A stretch of DNA of 64,000 bases from Aquamicrobium sp. (lineage in GTDB: Bacteria > Pseudomonadota > Alphaproteobacteria > Rhizobiales > Rhizobiaceae), in NCBI RefSeq assembly GCF_023954335.1, contig NZ_JAMLIE010000001.1, positions 62,001 to 126,000 on the forward strand. The letters run 5' to 3'. Below, piece by piece: positions 24,761 through 34,132 of the stretch (within the stretch, counting starts at the first letter, position 1; each line of letters starts with the position of its first letter). A model generated the notes under the pieces. It was not told the DNA's origin. It worked only from the letters and a program-made list of their open reading frames with translations, and did not search any database. The position numbers and the translations under genes were made by a program.

Positions 24761-26949
24761 GCCCGCTTCCCTCCCAGCCGCAGGGCATTGGCGATGACGA
24801 TGATCGAGGAGGTGGACATGGCGACCGCCGCGACCAGCGGCGTGACATAGCCGAAGATGGCGATCGGCACAGCGAAGAGGTTGTAGACGATGGCGAGGAC
24901 GAGGTTTTGGCGGATCAGCCGGCCGGCGCGGCGCGACACGTCGAGCGCGATCGGAATCGCCGACAGGCTCTCGCGCAGGAAGACGAAATCGGCGGCGTTG
25001 CGGCCGATGTCGGCGGCGGTCGCCGGGGCGATGGAGACGTGCGCCGCGCCGAGCGCGGGCGCATCGTTCAGCCCGTCGCCGACCATCAGCACCTTGCGGC
25101 CTTCCCGCGCCAGCGCCTCGATGCGCGCCACCTTGCCCGCCGGCATCAGGTTCGCCTCGACATGGGCGATGGAGAGCCGGTCGGCGACGCGCCGGCAGGC
25201 GGCCAGCGTGTCGCCCGACAGCATCTCGACCGGGCCGAGCCGGTCCTCGATCTCGGCCAGCGCCTCTTTGGCATCAGTGCGGATCGCGTCCTCGAACGCG
25301 AAGCGGGCGAGCACGACGCCGTCGCGCGCCAACACCGTGCCTTCTTCCTGCGCCGCCCCGCCGGCCGCCCAGCTGGCGCGGCCGAGCCGCCACAGCGCGC
25401 CGCCGGCCCGTCCCTCGATGCCGAGGCCCGGCAGCTCGGAGATTCCGTCGAATTGCGGCCCGGCGCCCTCGTCATAGAGCGCGACGGCCTGCGACAGCGG
25501 GTGGCGCGAATGCGCGCCGAGCGCGGCCGCCGCCGCCAGCGCCTCGGGCGCGATCTCCCGCGCATTCTGGAGGCGCGGATGGCCGAGCGTCAGCGTGCCG
25601 GTCTTGTCGAAGACGGCGACGTCGGCCTCGGCCAGCCGCTCCATAGCCCCGCCGTCGCGCACCATGATGCCGTGCTCGAACAGCCGGCGCGCGGCCACGA
25701 CCTGCACGATGGGCACGGCAAGGCCGAGCGCGCACGGGCAGGTGATGATGAGGACCGCGATGGCGACGGTGATCGCCTGGTGCCAGTCGCCGCCGGTGTA
25801 GGCCATCCAGCCGACGAAGGTGACAAGCGCCGTCAGGTGCACCACGGGCGCGTAGGCGGCGGAAACCCGGTCGGCGATGCGGCGGTAGCGGGCGCGGCCG
25901 CCCTCGGCCGCCTCCATCATCCGCAGCATCTCGGCGAGGAACGAATCCTCGGCCTTCGCCGCGGCGCGCAGCGTCAGCGGCCCGGTCAGGTTGAGCGTGC
26001 CGGCCTGGATCGGATCGCCTTCGGCCACCCGCTGCGGCGCGCTCTCGCCCGTCACCAGCGAGCGGTCGATGTCGGAGGCCCCGCGCTCGATCGCCGCGTC
26101 GACCGGGATGCGCTCGCCGGCGGCGACGAGGATGCGCATGCCCGGCTCGATCTCGCTGATCGGGCGATAGTCGCGGCTGCCGTCGGCGGCGATCACCAGC
26201 GCGCCGCGCGGCGCGAGCCGCGCCAGCCCGCGCACGGCGGTGCGCGCCCGCTCGCGCATCACGTGGTCGAGCGTGCGCCCGATCAGCAGGAAGAACAGCA
26301 GCGTTACCGAGGCGTCGAAATAGGCGTGCCGGCCCGAATGGATCGTCTCGTAGAGGCTTAAGGCGTAGGCCATGGTGATGCCGATGGCGATCGGCACGTC
26401 CATGTTCATGCGCCCGTATCTCAGCGCGCCCCAGGCCGAGCGATAGTAGATGCGCCCGGCGAAGATCATCGCCGGCAGCGCGATCAGCGCCGAGACCCAG
26501 TGGAAGAGGTCGCGCGTCGCGCCCTCCGCCCCCGACCAGACCGAGACGGAGAGCAGCATGATGTTGCCGGCCGCGAAGCCAGAGACGGCGACGGCGACCA
26601 GCAGCTCGGACAGCGTGCGGTCCTTGCGCCCTTCCGGCTCGTCGAACACGGTCGGCGCGTAGCCGAGCCGCGCCAGCGTCGCCACCACCGGCGGCAGCGC
26701 CTCGCCGCGCCAGCGCACGGTGACCCGCCGCGTCGACAGGTTGACGCGCGCGGCCTCGATGCCGGCGAGCTTGGAAAGGTTCGATTCGATGGTCTGGATG
26801 CAGGCGCCGCAATGCACCGCCGGCACCGAGAACTCGGCCTGACGGACCCCATCGCCGAGATCGCGCGCCGAGAAGCGGACCTCGTCGTCGGAGGGCAGCG
26901 CCATGACGCCGCCGGCGAAACCCTCCGCCCCCGGCGCGCAGCAGCTCAT
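24757..26949 (-). CDS. ccoI: copper-transporting P-type ATPase CcoI/FixI
   Basis: CcoI exports copper to the periplasm for CuB insertion into cbb3 oxidase. The 730-residue protein begins with a Cys pair (MSCCAPG), then a metal-binding domain with HCGACIQTIESNLS, eight membrane helices, the TGES actuator loop, the CPCALG ion-path motif, DKTGTL phosphorylation site, SRHPLS and GDGLNDAPAL. The start at 26949 overlaps the stop of ccoH. It is the third gene of ccoGHIS. Confidence 0.95.
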   Translation of the reverse strand: MSCCAPGAEGFAGGVMALPSDDEVRFSARDLGDGVRQAEFSVPAVHCGACIQTIESNLSKLAGIEAARVNLSTRRVTVRWRGEALPPVVATLARLGYAPTVFDEPEGRKDRTLSELLVAVAVSGFAAGNIMLLSVSVWSGAEGATRDLFHWVSALIALPAMIFAGRIYYRSAWGALRYGRMNMDVPIAIGITMAYALSLYETIHSGRHAYFDASVTLLFFLLIGRTLDHVMRERARTAVRGLARLAPRGALVIAADGSRDYRPISEIEPGMRILVAAGERIPVDAAIERGASDIDRSLVTGESAPQRVAEGDPIQAGTLNLTGPLTLRAAAKAEDSFLAEMLRMMEAAEGGRARYRRIADRVSAAYAPVVHLTALVTFVGWMAYTGGDWHQAITVAIAVLIITCPCALGLAVPIVQVVAARRLFEHGIMVRDGGAMERLAEADVAVFDKTGTLTLGHPRLQNAREIAPEALAAAAALGAHSRHPLSQAVALYDEGAGPQFDGISELPGLGIEGRAGGALWRLGRASWAAGGAAQEEGTVLARDGVVLARFAFEDAIRTDAKEALAEIEDRLGPVEMLSGDTLAACRRVADRLSIAHVEANLMPAGKVARIEALAREGRKVLMVGDGLNDAPALGAAHVSIAPATAADIGRNAADFVFLRESLSAIPIALDVSRRAGRLIRQNLVLAIVYNLFAVPIAIFGYVTPLVAAVAMSTSSIIVIANALRLGGKRA

Positions 26950-27467
26950 CGCGCGTTGCCTCCGCGAAGCTGGACGCGCCGCGTCTCGCGCCACGGCCGT
27001 TCGAGCCCGGCCTCGGCCCCGGCTGTGGCATGGATCTCGACGATCCACGCGCCGTCCTCGACGCCGAGCCGCGCCTCGAGCCCGTCGCCGGAGACGGCCA
27101 GCGCCACCTCCGTGTCGTCGGCGTCGCCGACCGGCCGGCGCAGGTCGGCGATCCCGCTTTCAAGCCGCACCGGGCGACCCTCGGCGTCGGTCAGCGAGAA
27201 GCGCAGCACGCCCTCCTCGATGGCGAAGGCCGGCGTCCAGCCGAGCGCGGCCTGCTCGCGCCCTTCCTCGGCCTTGCGGTTGAACTCCTGTCCGGCGACG
27301 TAGGAGTTCTTCACCACGAGGCCCGACCAGCTGGTGCGGGCGAAGGTCGCCATCGTCAGATTGACGGCGATGATGACGCCGAAGAAGGCGAACATGATCG
27401 CCAGCATGTGCCTGCCGGTGAATTCGCGGGTCTTGGCGGGGCGCCCGTCCTTCCTCGTCATGTCCAT
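26946..27467 (-). CDS. ccoH: cbb3 oxidase assembly protein CcoH/FixH
   Basis: The 173-residue protein has one membrane helix (MLAIMFAFFGVIIAVNLTMATFA, about residues 21-43), the characteristic TSWSGLVVKNSYVAGQEFN segment right after it, and a periplasmic beta-rich domain. FixH supports assembly of cbb3 oxidase. It starts 5 bp past the ccoG stop and overlaps ccoI. An alternative ATG two codons downstream is possible. Confidence 0.92.
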   Translation of the reverse strand: MDMTRKDGRPAKTREFTGRHMLAIMFAFFGVIIAVNLTMATFARTSWSGLVVKNSYVAGQEFNRKAEEGREQAALGWTPAFAIEEGVLRFSLTDAEGRPVRLESGIADLRRPVGDADDTEVALAVSGDGLEARLGVEDGAWIVEIHATAGAEAGLERPWRETRRVQLRGGNAR

Positions 27468-27472
27468 CGTCG

Positions 27473-29026
27473 TCACTCCGGTGCGTCGAAGTTCGCGGTG
27501 TAGGCGGCATTCTCGCCGTTTTCCGCGTCGACGACAAGGAAACGGAAGTTCTGGACCCGGCCGTCGATCAGGTCGCGCGGCTGGCGCACGTAAATCTTCA
27601 GCGTCTTCAGCCTGTCCGGCTCCAGCGCGACGGCGAAGGCCCGGCCCTCGCCATGGTCGAGGCCGACGACACTCATCTCGCCTCCCGGCAACCCGTCGAG
27701 CGAGACCGTGACCGCGCGCGGCTGGGCGATCTTGTTGAGCAGCTTGACCGTGTAGCCGTTGCGGATCGCGCCGTCCGAGAGGACGACATATTGCGGGTTG
27801 CGGTCGTGCAGGACGTTGACCTCGAGCTTGTCGCGCACCATCAGCGCGTAGATCAGCGCGACGCCGATCAGCGCCCAGCCGACGAAGTAGACGAAGACGC
27901 GCGGCTGGAAGATGCGCTTCAGGTGGAACGGCACGATGCCGTCGGCGAGCGAGCCGTCCGGCTTGTGGACGAGCGTCGGGTCGATGGCGTGGCTGCCGCC
28001 GCCGGTCACCACCGCCATGTTGGCGTTGTAGTCGGCGAGCGTCGCGTAGGAGATCAGACCGCGCGCGCGACCGAGCTTGTCCATCACCGCGTCGCACGCG
28101 TCGATGCACAGCGCGCAGGTGATGCATTCGAGCTGCTGGCCGTCGCGGATGTCGATGCCCATCGGGCAGACGACGACGCAGGCGTTGCAATCGACGCAGT
28201 CGCCGGCGGCGCGGCCGGAGGCCAGCGCCTTCTTGGTGCCGCGCGTGCGCGGCTCGCCGCGCCAGTCGTTGTAGGTGACGGTCAGCGAGTTCTCGTCGAG
28301 CATCGCCGCCTGGATGCGCGGCCACGGGCACATATAGGTGCAGACCTGCTCGCGCATCAGCCCGCCGAAGGTGTAGGTGGTGGCGGTGAGCAGCGCGACC
28401 GTCATGTAGGCGACCGGCGCGGCATGGCCGGTGACGAAATCGAGAAGCAGCGTCGGCGCGTCGGCGAAGTAGAAGATCCACGCGCCGCCCGTCGCCACCG
28501 CGATCACCACCCAGGTCGCGTGCTTGGCCACGCGCAGCGCCGCCTTGCGCGGGCTCCACGGTTCCTTGTCGAGCTTCATGCGGGCGTTGCGGTCGCCCTC
28601 GATCGCGCGCTCGACGACGAGGAAGAGGTCGACCCACACCGTCTGCGGGCAGGTGTAGCCGCACCAGGCGCGGCCGACCGTCGAGGTGACGAGGAAGAGC
28701 CCCAGCCCCGCCATGACGAGGAGGCCCGCGACGATGAAGAATTCCTGCGGCCAGATCTCGATGAAGAAGAAATAGAAGCGGCGGTTGGCGAGGTCTACCA
28801 GCACCGCCTGGTCCGGCGCGTGCGGCCCGCGGTCCCAGCGCAGCCACGGCGTCAGGTAGTAGATGCCGAGGGTCACGAACATAACCAGCCACTTGAAACG
28901 GCGGAACTGGCCCGAGGCGCGCTTGGGGAAGATCTTCTTGCGGGCTGCGTAGAGCGGCTGGCGCACCTTGGCCGAGTTGACGGCTTCTGCGTCGTGCCGT
29001 TCAACCTCGGCGGACGTGGTTGTCAT
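27473..29026 (-). CDS. ccoG: cbb3 oxidase accessory ferredoxin-like protein CcoG/FixG
   Basis: CcoG is a membrane protein with two [4Fe-4S] centres that acts in copper reduction for cbb3 oxidase. The 517-residue product shows about five membrane helices, GRAWCGYTCPQTVWVDLF, REQVCTYMCPWPRIQ, the ferredoxin motifs CVDCNACVVVCPMGIDIR and CITCALCIDACD, and a C-terminal periplasmic immunoglobulin-like domain (IgD fold, after helix VFVYFVGWALIGVALIY). A perfect Fnr box lies 66 bp upstream of the start. Confidence 0.95.
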   Translation of the reverse strand: MTTTSAEVERHDAEAVNSAKVRQPLYAARKKIFPKRASGQFRRFKWLVMFVTLGIYYLTPWLRWDRGPHAPDQAVLVDLANRRFYFFFIEIWPQEFFIVAGLLVMAGLGLFLVTSTVGRAWCGYTCPQTVWVDLFLVVERAIEGDRNARMKLDKEPWSPRKAALRVAKHATWVVIAVATGGAWIFYFADAPTLLLDFVTGHAAPVAYMTVALLTATTYTFGGLMREQVCTYMCPWPRIQAAMLDENSLTVTYNDWRGEPRTRGTKKALASGRAAGDCVDCNACVVVCPMGIDIRDGQQLECITCALCIDACDAVMDKLGRARGLISYATLADYNANMAVVTGGGSHAIDPTLVHKPDGSLADGIVPFHLKRIFQPRVFVYFVGWALIGVALIYALMVRDKLEVNVLHDRNPQYVVLSDGAIRNGYTVKLLNKIAQPRAVTVSLDGLPGGEMSVVGLDHGEGRAFAVALEPDRLKTLKIYVRQPRDLIDGRVQNFRFLVVDAENGENAAYTANFDAPE

Positions 29027-29091
29027 GGCATTCTCCTGCGGACGGGGCAGTCCGCCTGCTCTGCAAATGCGCCCGATCTCCTCGCCTGGCC

Positions 29092-29105
29092 TTGATCCAT
29101 ATCAA
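29092..29105. promoter_or_regulatory. Fnr/FixK box upstream of ccoGHIS
   Basis: TTGATCCATATCAA is a perfect match to the Fnr/FixK consensus TTGAT-N4-ATCAA, centred about 72 bp before the ccoG start codon. It lies in the 189-bp gap between ccoP and ccoG, giving ccoGHIS its own oxygen-regulated promoter. Confidence 0.92.
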
Positions 29106-29215
29106 GACGGGCACGCGCCCGGAAGCCATGAAGGCCGGCGCGGCCAAAAAGCCGCACCGGCCTCCTCCCCCCTCTTCTCGGCCGCCCCGTTTGCCGGGAT
29201 CGGCCCCGGGTTGTC

Positions 29216-30070
29216 CTACTGCCCGCCGCCGAGCGAATGGACGTAGACGGCAAGCTCCTTGACGGTGGTCTCGCCGAGCCGCGCCTGCCAGGCCGGCATG
29301 ACGCCGTGCTTGGGCGCGCGGATCTGCGCCGCGATCTCGCCAAGGTCCGAGCCGTAGAGCCAGATCGCGTCGGTCAGGTCCGGCGCGCCGAGGGCGGGCT
29401 CGCCCTTGCCGGTCTCGCCGTGGCAGGAGGCGCAGTTGTCGGCGTAGAGCTCGGCGCCCGGCCCGGCGAGGTCGCCGCCCTCCGACAGCGACTTGACATA
29501 GGTCGCCACCGTCATCGTCTCGTCGCGGTCGAGGATCTCGGCGAAGGCCGTCATCTCCGAGTAGCGCGTGTCGTCGTCGCCGGCGAAGCGCACGCCGTGG
29601 GCGATGGTCAGGCGGATGTCCTCCGCCGTGCCGCCCCACAGCCACTCGTCGTCGTTGAGGTTGGGATAACCGGGCGAGCCGGACGCGCCCGAGCCGTGGC
29701 ACTGGACGCAGTTGACGCGGAAGGCCGCCGCGCCCGCCGAATTGGCGAACTGGCGCAGCGTGTCGTCGGCCAGGATCTCCTCGATCGGCAGCTCGGCGAC
29801 GCGGGCGGCGTATTCGGCCCTTGTCGCCTCGGCGACGTCGAGCTCGGCGCGCAGGTCGCCGCGGCTCGACCATTCCAGCACGCCCGTCGTCGCCGACGAG
29901 ATCAGCGGCCAGGCCGGATAGGCGATCGTGTAGGCGAGGCCCCAGACGATGGTGGCGTAGAAGGTCCACAGCCACCAGCGCGGCATCGGGTTGTCCAGCT
30001 CGCGGATGCCGTCCCACTCATGGCCGGTTGTCTCGACGCCGGAAATCTCGTCGATATGTTTCTCGCTCAT
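29216..30070 (-). CDS. ccoP: cbb3 oxidase diheme subunit CcoP/FixP
   Basis: The 284-residue protein has an N-terminal cytoplasmic segment with NPMPRWWLWTFYATIVWGLAY membrane anchor, and two c-type heme sites, CVQCHGSG (around residue 122) and CASCHGETG (around residue 215), each followed later by a Met ligand region. It passes electrons from cytochrome c to CcoO/CcoN. It ends the ccoNOQP operon and starts 1 bp after the ccoQ stop. Confidence 0.96.
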   Translation of the reverse strand: MSEKHIDEISGVETTGHEWDGIRELDNPMPRWWLWTFYATIVWGLAYTIAYPAWPLISSATTGVLEWSSRGDLRAELDVAEATRAEYAARVAELPIEEILADDTLRQFANSAGAAAFRVNCVQCHGSGASGSPGYPNLNDDEWLWGGTAEDIRLTIAHGVRFAGDDDTRYSEMTAFAEILDRDETMTVATYVKSLSEGGDLAGPGAELYADNCASCHGETGKGEPALGAPDLTDAIWLYGSDLGEIAAQIRAPKHGVMPAWQARLGETTVKELAVYVHSLGGGQ

Positions 30071-30071
30071 G

Positions 30072-30224
30072 TCAGTCGTCCTTGAGGGGGATGCGCGCGG
30101 CCTCTTCGGCCTGCTTTCGGCTGCCGGGGCGGAAGGTGAAGACCACCACGCCGACGAAGAAAATCGTCATGGCGAGCAGGGCCCACGAATCGGCGAACTG
30201 TCGCAATGCGGTGTAGGTTTCCAT
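30072..30224 (-). CDS. ccoQ: cbb3 oxidase small subunit CcoQ/FixQ
   Basis: The 50-residue protein (METYTALRQFADSWALLAMT then a hydrophobic FFVGVVVFTFRPGS) has one membrane helix and a charged tail ending IPLKDD. CcoQ stabilises the oxidase complex. It sits 9 bp after ccoO and 1 bp before ccoP in the standard order. Confidence 0.93.
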   Translation of the reverse strand: METYTALRQFADSWALLAMTIFFVGVVVFTFRPGSRKQAEEAARIPLKDD

Positions 30225-30233
30225 CCGTCCCTC

Positions 30234-30965
30234 CTATCGGTAGCCGGCGGCTTCGTCGTAGGTCGAGAAATCGACCAGCGTGCCGAGCATCTGAAGGTAG
30301 GCGACCAGCGCGTCCATCTCGGTCAGCCGCGCCGGGTCGCCGTCGAAATCGCCGAGCTTGGCCTTCGGGTAGCGCGCCTCGAGCCCGCTCGTGTCTGCGT
30401 TCGGGTCGGCCTGGGCGCGCAGGTCGGCCTCGGCGTTCTCGATCATCTCCTCGGTGTAGGGCACGCCGACGCGGGCGTTGGCCACGAGATGGGTCGAGAA
30501 GTTGCGGACCGACAGCGGCGTATCCTTGAGGAAGGCGTAGGTCGGCATGACCGATTCCGGCACCACGGAGCGCGGGTCGATCAGGTGCTGGACGTGCCAC
30601 TCGTTGGAGTAGCGGTCGCCGACGCGGGCGAGGTCCGGCCCCGTCCGCTTCGATCCCCACTGGAACGGATGGTCGTACATCGATTCCGCGGCGAGGCTGT
30701 AATGGCCGTAGCGCTCGACCTCGTCGCGGAACGGGCGGATCATCTGCGAGTGGCAGGTGTAGCAGCCCTCGCGGATGTAGATGTTGCGCCCGGCCAGTTC
30801 CAGCGGCGAGTAGGGCCGCATGCCCTCCACCTTCTCGATCGTGTTCTCGAGGTAGAACAGCGGCACGATCTCGACGATGCCGCCGATGGTGACGACGAAA
30901 AGCGAGCCGGCCAGGAGCAGCGTGGCGTTGCGCTCGATGAGCTTGTGTTTGTCAATGAGTGCCAT
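30234..30965 (-). CDS. ccoO: cbb3 oxidase monoheme subunit CcoO/FixO
   Basis: The 243-residue protein has an N-terminal membrane anchor (about residues 14-39) and a single c-type heme motif C68-YT-C71-H72 followed by SQMIRPFRDEVERYG, all standard for FixO. The axial Met lies in the PESVMPTY segment. It starts 9 bp after ccoN. Confidence 0.96.
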   Translation of the reverse strand: MALIDKHKLIERNATLLLAGSLFVVTIGGIVEIVPLFYLENTIEKVEGMRPYSPLELAGRNIYIREGCYTCHSQMIRPFRDEVERYGHYSLAAESMYDHPFQWGSKRTGPDLARVGDRYSNEWHVQHLIDPRSVVPESVMPTYAFLKDTPLSVRNFSTHLVANARVGVPYTEEMIENAEADLRAQADPNADTSGLEARYPKAKLGDFDGDPARLTEMDALVAYLQMLGTLVDFSTYDEAAGYR

Positions 30966-30974
30966 TGTCGGCTC

Positions 30975-32597
30975 CTATTCGGCGGGCTGGAGGACGGGCT
31001 TCGCGGCGGCGCCGCCGATCGGCTCTTCCTCGCGCTCGTGGCCGAGGATGGTCATGGTCAGATTGTAGGCCATGACCAGCGCCCCGGCGAGGAACAGCGC
31101 GCCGCCCAGCGCGCGGGCCAGATAGTAGGGATGCATGGCCGAGACCGTTTCGGCGAACGAGTAGACCAGGAAGCCCTGCTCGTCGTATTCGCGCCACATC
31201 AGGCCCTGCATGATGCCCGACACCCACATCACCGCCGCGTAGACGACGATGCCGAGCATGGCGAGCCAGAAGTGCCAGGACACGAGGCGGAGCGAATAGA
31301 GCCGCTGGCGGCCCCACAGGCGCGGCACCATGTAGTAGAGCGCGGCGAAGGTGATGAGGCCGTTCCAGCCCAGCGCGCCGGAATGGACGTGGCCGATGGT
31401 CCAGTCGGTGTAGTGCGACAGCGAGTTCACCGCCTTGATCGACATCATCGGCCCCTCGAAGGTGGCCATGCCGTAGAAGGCGATCGCCGCCACCATCATG
31501 CGGATGATCGGGTCGGTGCGCACCTTGTCCCAGGCGCCCGACAGCGTCATCAGGCCGTTGATCATGCCGCCCCAGGAGGGCATCCACAGCATCACCGAGA
31601 ACACCATGCCGAGTGTCTGCGCCCAGTCGGGCAGCGCGGTGTAGTGCAGGTGGTGCGGGCCGGCCCAGATGTAGAGGAAGATCAGCGCCCAGAAATGGAT
31701 GATCGACAGCCGGTAGGAATAGACCGGCCGCTCGGCCTGCTTGGGCACGAAATAGTACATCATGCCGAGGAAGCCGGCGGTGAGGAAGAAGCCGACCGCG
31801 TTGTGGCCGTACCACCACTGGGTCAGCGCGTCCTGCACGCCCGAGAACGCCGAATAGCTCTTGATCCCGACGATGGAGACCGGCACCGCCAGGTTGTTGA
31901 CCACGTGCAGCATCGCGATGGTGACGATGAACGACAGGTAGAACCAGTTGGCGACGTAGATGTGCGGTTCCTTGCGCTTCAGGATCGTGCCGAGGAACAC
32001 CAGGAGATAGGCGACCCAGACGATGGTCAGCCAGATGTCGACATACCATTCCGGCTCGGCATATTCGCGGCTCTGGGTGATGCCGAGGAGGTAGCCGGTC
32101 GCCGCCATGATGATGAAGAGCTGGTAGCCCCAGAACACGAACCAGGCGAGGTTGCCGCCGAACAGCCGCGCGCGGCTCGTGCGCTGCACCACGTAGAAGG
32201 AGGTGGCGATCAGCGCGTTGCCGCCGAAGGCGAAGATCACCGCCGAGGTATGCAGCGGCCGCATCCGGCCGAAGGTGAACCACGGCTCGAGATTGAGCTC
32301 GGGAAAGGCGAGCTGGAGCGCCACGACGACGCCGACGAGGAAGCCGACCACGCCCCAGAAGGTGGTGGCGATGGCGCCGTAGCGGATCGGCCCGTCCATG
32401 TAGGCGGACGGATCGTCCGCTCCCGCGGCCGCCGGCGCGAAGCTGGTGCGGCGCATCAGAAGCGTGGCGAAGACCACGAGCGTGAAAAACAGCACCCACA
32501 TGTGCTGCTGGAACAGGTCGTCCGCCGCGAACGCGGCTCCCATGAGCGCGACGAAGGCGAACAGCCCTACGCCGAATATCTCAGCTGCAAATTTCAT
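30975..32597 (-). CDS. ccoN: cbb3 oxidase catalytic subunit CcoN/FixN
   Basis: CcoN binds heme b and the heme b3-CuB site that reduces oxygen at very low concentrations. The 540-residue protein has about 12-14 membrane helices, with His ligands in PLHTSAVIFAFGGN, WYGHNAVGFFLT, WAGPHHLHYTALPDW and HYTDWTIGHVHSGALGWNG. It opens the ccoNOQP operon; an Fnr-type box lies about 105 bp upstream in the region shared with the hemerythrin gene. Confidence 0.97.
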   Translation of the reverse strand: MKFAAEIFGVGLFAFVALMGAAFAADDLFQQHMWVLFFTLVVFATLLMRRTSFAPAAAGADDPSAYMDGPIRYGAIATTFWGVVGFLVGVVVALQLAFPELNLEPWFTFGRMRPLHTSAVIFAFGGNALIATSFYVVQRTSRARLFGGNLAWFVFWGYQLFIIMAATGYLLGITQSREYAEPEWYVDIWLTIVWVAYLLVFLGTILKRKEPHIYVANWFYLSFIVTIAMLHVVNNLAVPVSIVGIKSYSAFSGVQDALTQWWYGHNAVGFFLTAGFLGMMYYFVPKQAERPVYSYRLSIIHFWALIFLYIWAGPHHLHYTALPDWAQTLGMVFSVMLWMPSWGGMINGLMTLSGAWDKVRTDPIIRMMVAAIAFYGMATFEGPMMSIKAVNSLSHYTDWTIGHVHSGALGWNGLITFAALYYMVPRLWGRQRLYSLRLVSWHFWLAMLGIVVYAAVMWVSGIMQGLMWREYDEQGFLVYSFAETVSAMHPYYLARALGGALFLAGALVMAYNLTMTILGHEREEEPIGGAAAKPVLQPAE

Positions 32598-32701
32598 AGT
32601 CCCGTCCCCTGATCGGCGGCGTTTCGGCTTGGTGAAGCCGTGGTTGATATGAGGACGGCTTCTCCTATGGAAGCCTTTCCTCCTCCCGCGGTCGTCGTGC
32701 C

Positions 32702-32715
32702 TTGACCTGGATCAA
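32702..32715. promoter_or_regulatory. Fnr/FixK box between ccoN and the hemerythrin gene
   Basis: TTGACCTGGATCAA differs from TTGAT-N4-ATCAA at one position. It lies in the 177-bp divergent region, 105 bp from ccoN and 60 bp from the hemerythrin-domain gene, so it may control both directions. Confidence 0.85.
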
Positions 32716-32774
32716 GGTTTTTCGGCCAATTGTCTGTCATTGCAGCGCGATAGCAGCGAAAACGATGCGGAGGC

Positions 32775-33302
32775 ATGACGGTGACGGCGGGAAAGGACGG
32801 CGGGGGCTTCCTTTGCGACGTTCCGGACACCTGCCCGGTCTCCGCCGCGTGCCTGCCCGGCCGCAGCATTCCCTGCCTCGATCTCGGCCGCGCCCACGAC
32901 GAGAAGCTGCATCTGTGCGACGAGCTCGAGCAGATCGCCGACGGGCTGCCGCACAGGGTCGAGCGCGCGCTGTGCCTCGCCATCGCCGAGCGCATCGTGC
33001 CGATGCTGCAGGAGAGCCACGCCTACGAGGAGGAGTTCGTCTTCCCGGCCTTCGCCGCCGCCACCGTGCCGCCCTCGGTCGGCGACGCCTCGATCCGCCG
33101 GCTCAAGGCCGAGCATGTCGAGGACGAATGCGCGGCGCAGGACCTCGCCGACATCCTCTTCGCCATCGGCCACGGCTCGCGTATCGATAACCCCGAGGCG
33201 TTGGGCTTCATGCTGCGTGCCTTCTTCGAGGCGATGCGCCGCCACATCGCCTTCGAGCGAGAGCACGTGATTCCCGTGCTGGCGCGCGACATGCCGGGCT
33301 GA
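32775..33302 (+). CDS. hemerythrin-domain protein
   Basis: The 175-residue protein is predicted to be a four-helix hemerythrin-like di-iron protein. Candidate metal ligands are the His in GRAHDEKLHL, His and Glu in ESHAYEEEFVFPAF, His in LKAEHVEDE and His in RRHIAFEREHVIPVL. The N-terminal 30 residues hold four Cys (CDVPDTCPVSAAC and IPC) before the domain. Divergence from ccoN with a shared Fnr box suggests a role in oxygen or NO handling during microaerobic growth. Its start at 32775 follows GGAGG. Confidence 0.8.
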   Translation: MTVTAGKDGGGFLCDVPDTCPVSAACLPGRSIPCLDLGRAHDEKLHLCDELEQIADGLPHRVERALCLAIAERIVPMLQESHAYEEEFVFPAFAAATVPPSVGDASIRRLKAEHVEDECAAQDLADILFAIGHGSRIDNPEALGFMLRAFFEAMRRHIAFEREHVIPVLARDMPG

Positions 33303-33323
33303 CGCGCCCGGATCTCGCCCCGC

Positions 33324-34046
33324 TCACCCGCCTGAGCGGGCCTCCAGACGCGCCACGTTCGGCACGGTGACGTGGCGGTTGTTCTCGATGGAGATGATCC
33401 CGTCGGCGCGCAGCCGGGTGAACTGGCGGCTGACCGTCTCGATCGTCAGGCCGAGGAAGTCGGCGATGTCGGCGCGGGTCAGCGGCAGCTCGAACACCAC
33501 CGACTGCCTGCTCTCGGCGACGGTCGGGTCGATGTTGCGGGCAATCAGCAGCAGGAAGCTGGCCACCTTCTCGGCCGCGGTCTTGCGGCCGAGCGTCACC
33601 ATCCACTCGCGCGCCTCGTCGAGCTCCTTCAGAGTCTGCTGCAACAGCCGGTGCTCGAGGTCGGGCTGCTCCTTCATCATCCGCTCGATCGCCCCGCGCG
33701 GGAACGAGCACAGCGACACCTTGGTCGCGGCCTCGGCGTTGAGCTTGCTCTCGACCCGGAACGGACGGCCGAGGAAATCGGACGGGAAGCGCAGGCCGAC
33801 GATCTGCTGGCGGCCGTCCGACAGCGTCTTGGTCAGCTTGACCACGCCCGAAAGGACGTTGGAATAGCTCTCGATGTGCTCGGCCTCGCCCACCAGCTCC
33901 TCGCCCTCGCCGGCGCGGTGCTTGTGCGAGGAACGCGCCAGCGCGATGAGCTGCGCGGCGTCGAGCGCGGCGCAGATGCCGCGGTGGCGCGCTTCGCAGG
34001 AGGCGCAGAGAACGGGGATGTCGTCGGTCTGGGTGTCGCTACGCAC
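33324..34046 (-). CDS. fnrL: Fnr-type oxygen-sensing transcriptional regulator
   Basis: The 240-residue Crp/Fnr regulator has the Cys ligands of an oxygen-labile [4Fe-4S] cluster: C14, C17 and C25 (CASCEARHRGIC) plus C113 in SLCSFPRG. The cyclic-nucleotide-like beta-roll and long dimer helix follow, then the helix-turn-helix TRADIADFLGLTIETVSRQFTRLR whose E--SR recognition residues read TTGAT half-sites. It most likely activates ccoNOQP, ccoGHIS and hemN. Divergent from hemN with an Fnr-type box between them, so it may be autoregulated. In rhizobia the name FnrN is also used. Confidence 0.93.
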   Translation of the reverse strand: MRSDTQTDDIPVLCASCEARHRGICAALDAAQLIALARSSHKHRAGEGEELVGEAEHIESYSNVLSGVVKLTKTLSDGRQQIVGLRFPSDFLGRPFRVESKLNAEAATKVSLCSFPRGAIERMMKEQPDLEHRLLQQTLKELDEAREWMVTLGRKTAAEKVASFLLLIARNIDPTVAESRQSVVFELPLTRADIADFLGLTIETVSRQFTRLRADGIISIENNRHVTVPNVARLEARSGG

Positions 34047-34132
34047 GATCGCCTCGTCAGGGAACGGCCCGCCTCTCCTAGCATCTTCGATGCCGCACGT
34101 CCCGCGTCACATTGTCTGCCCGGGGAGGATAC

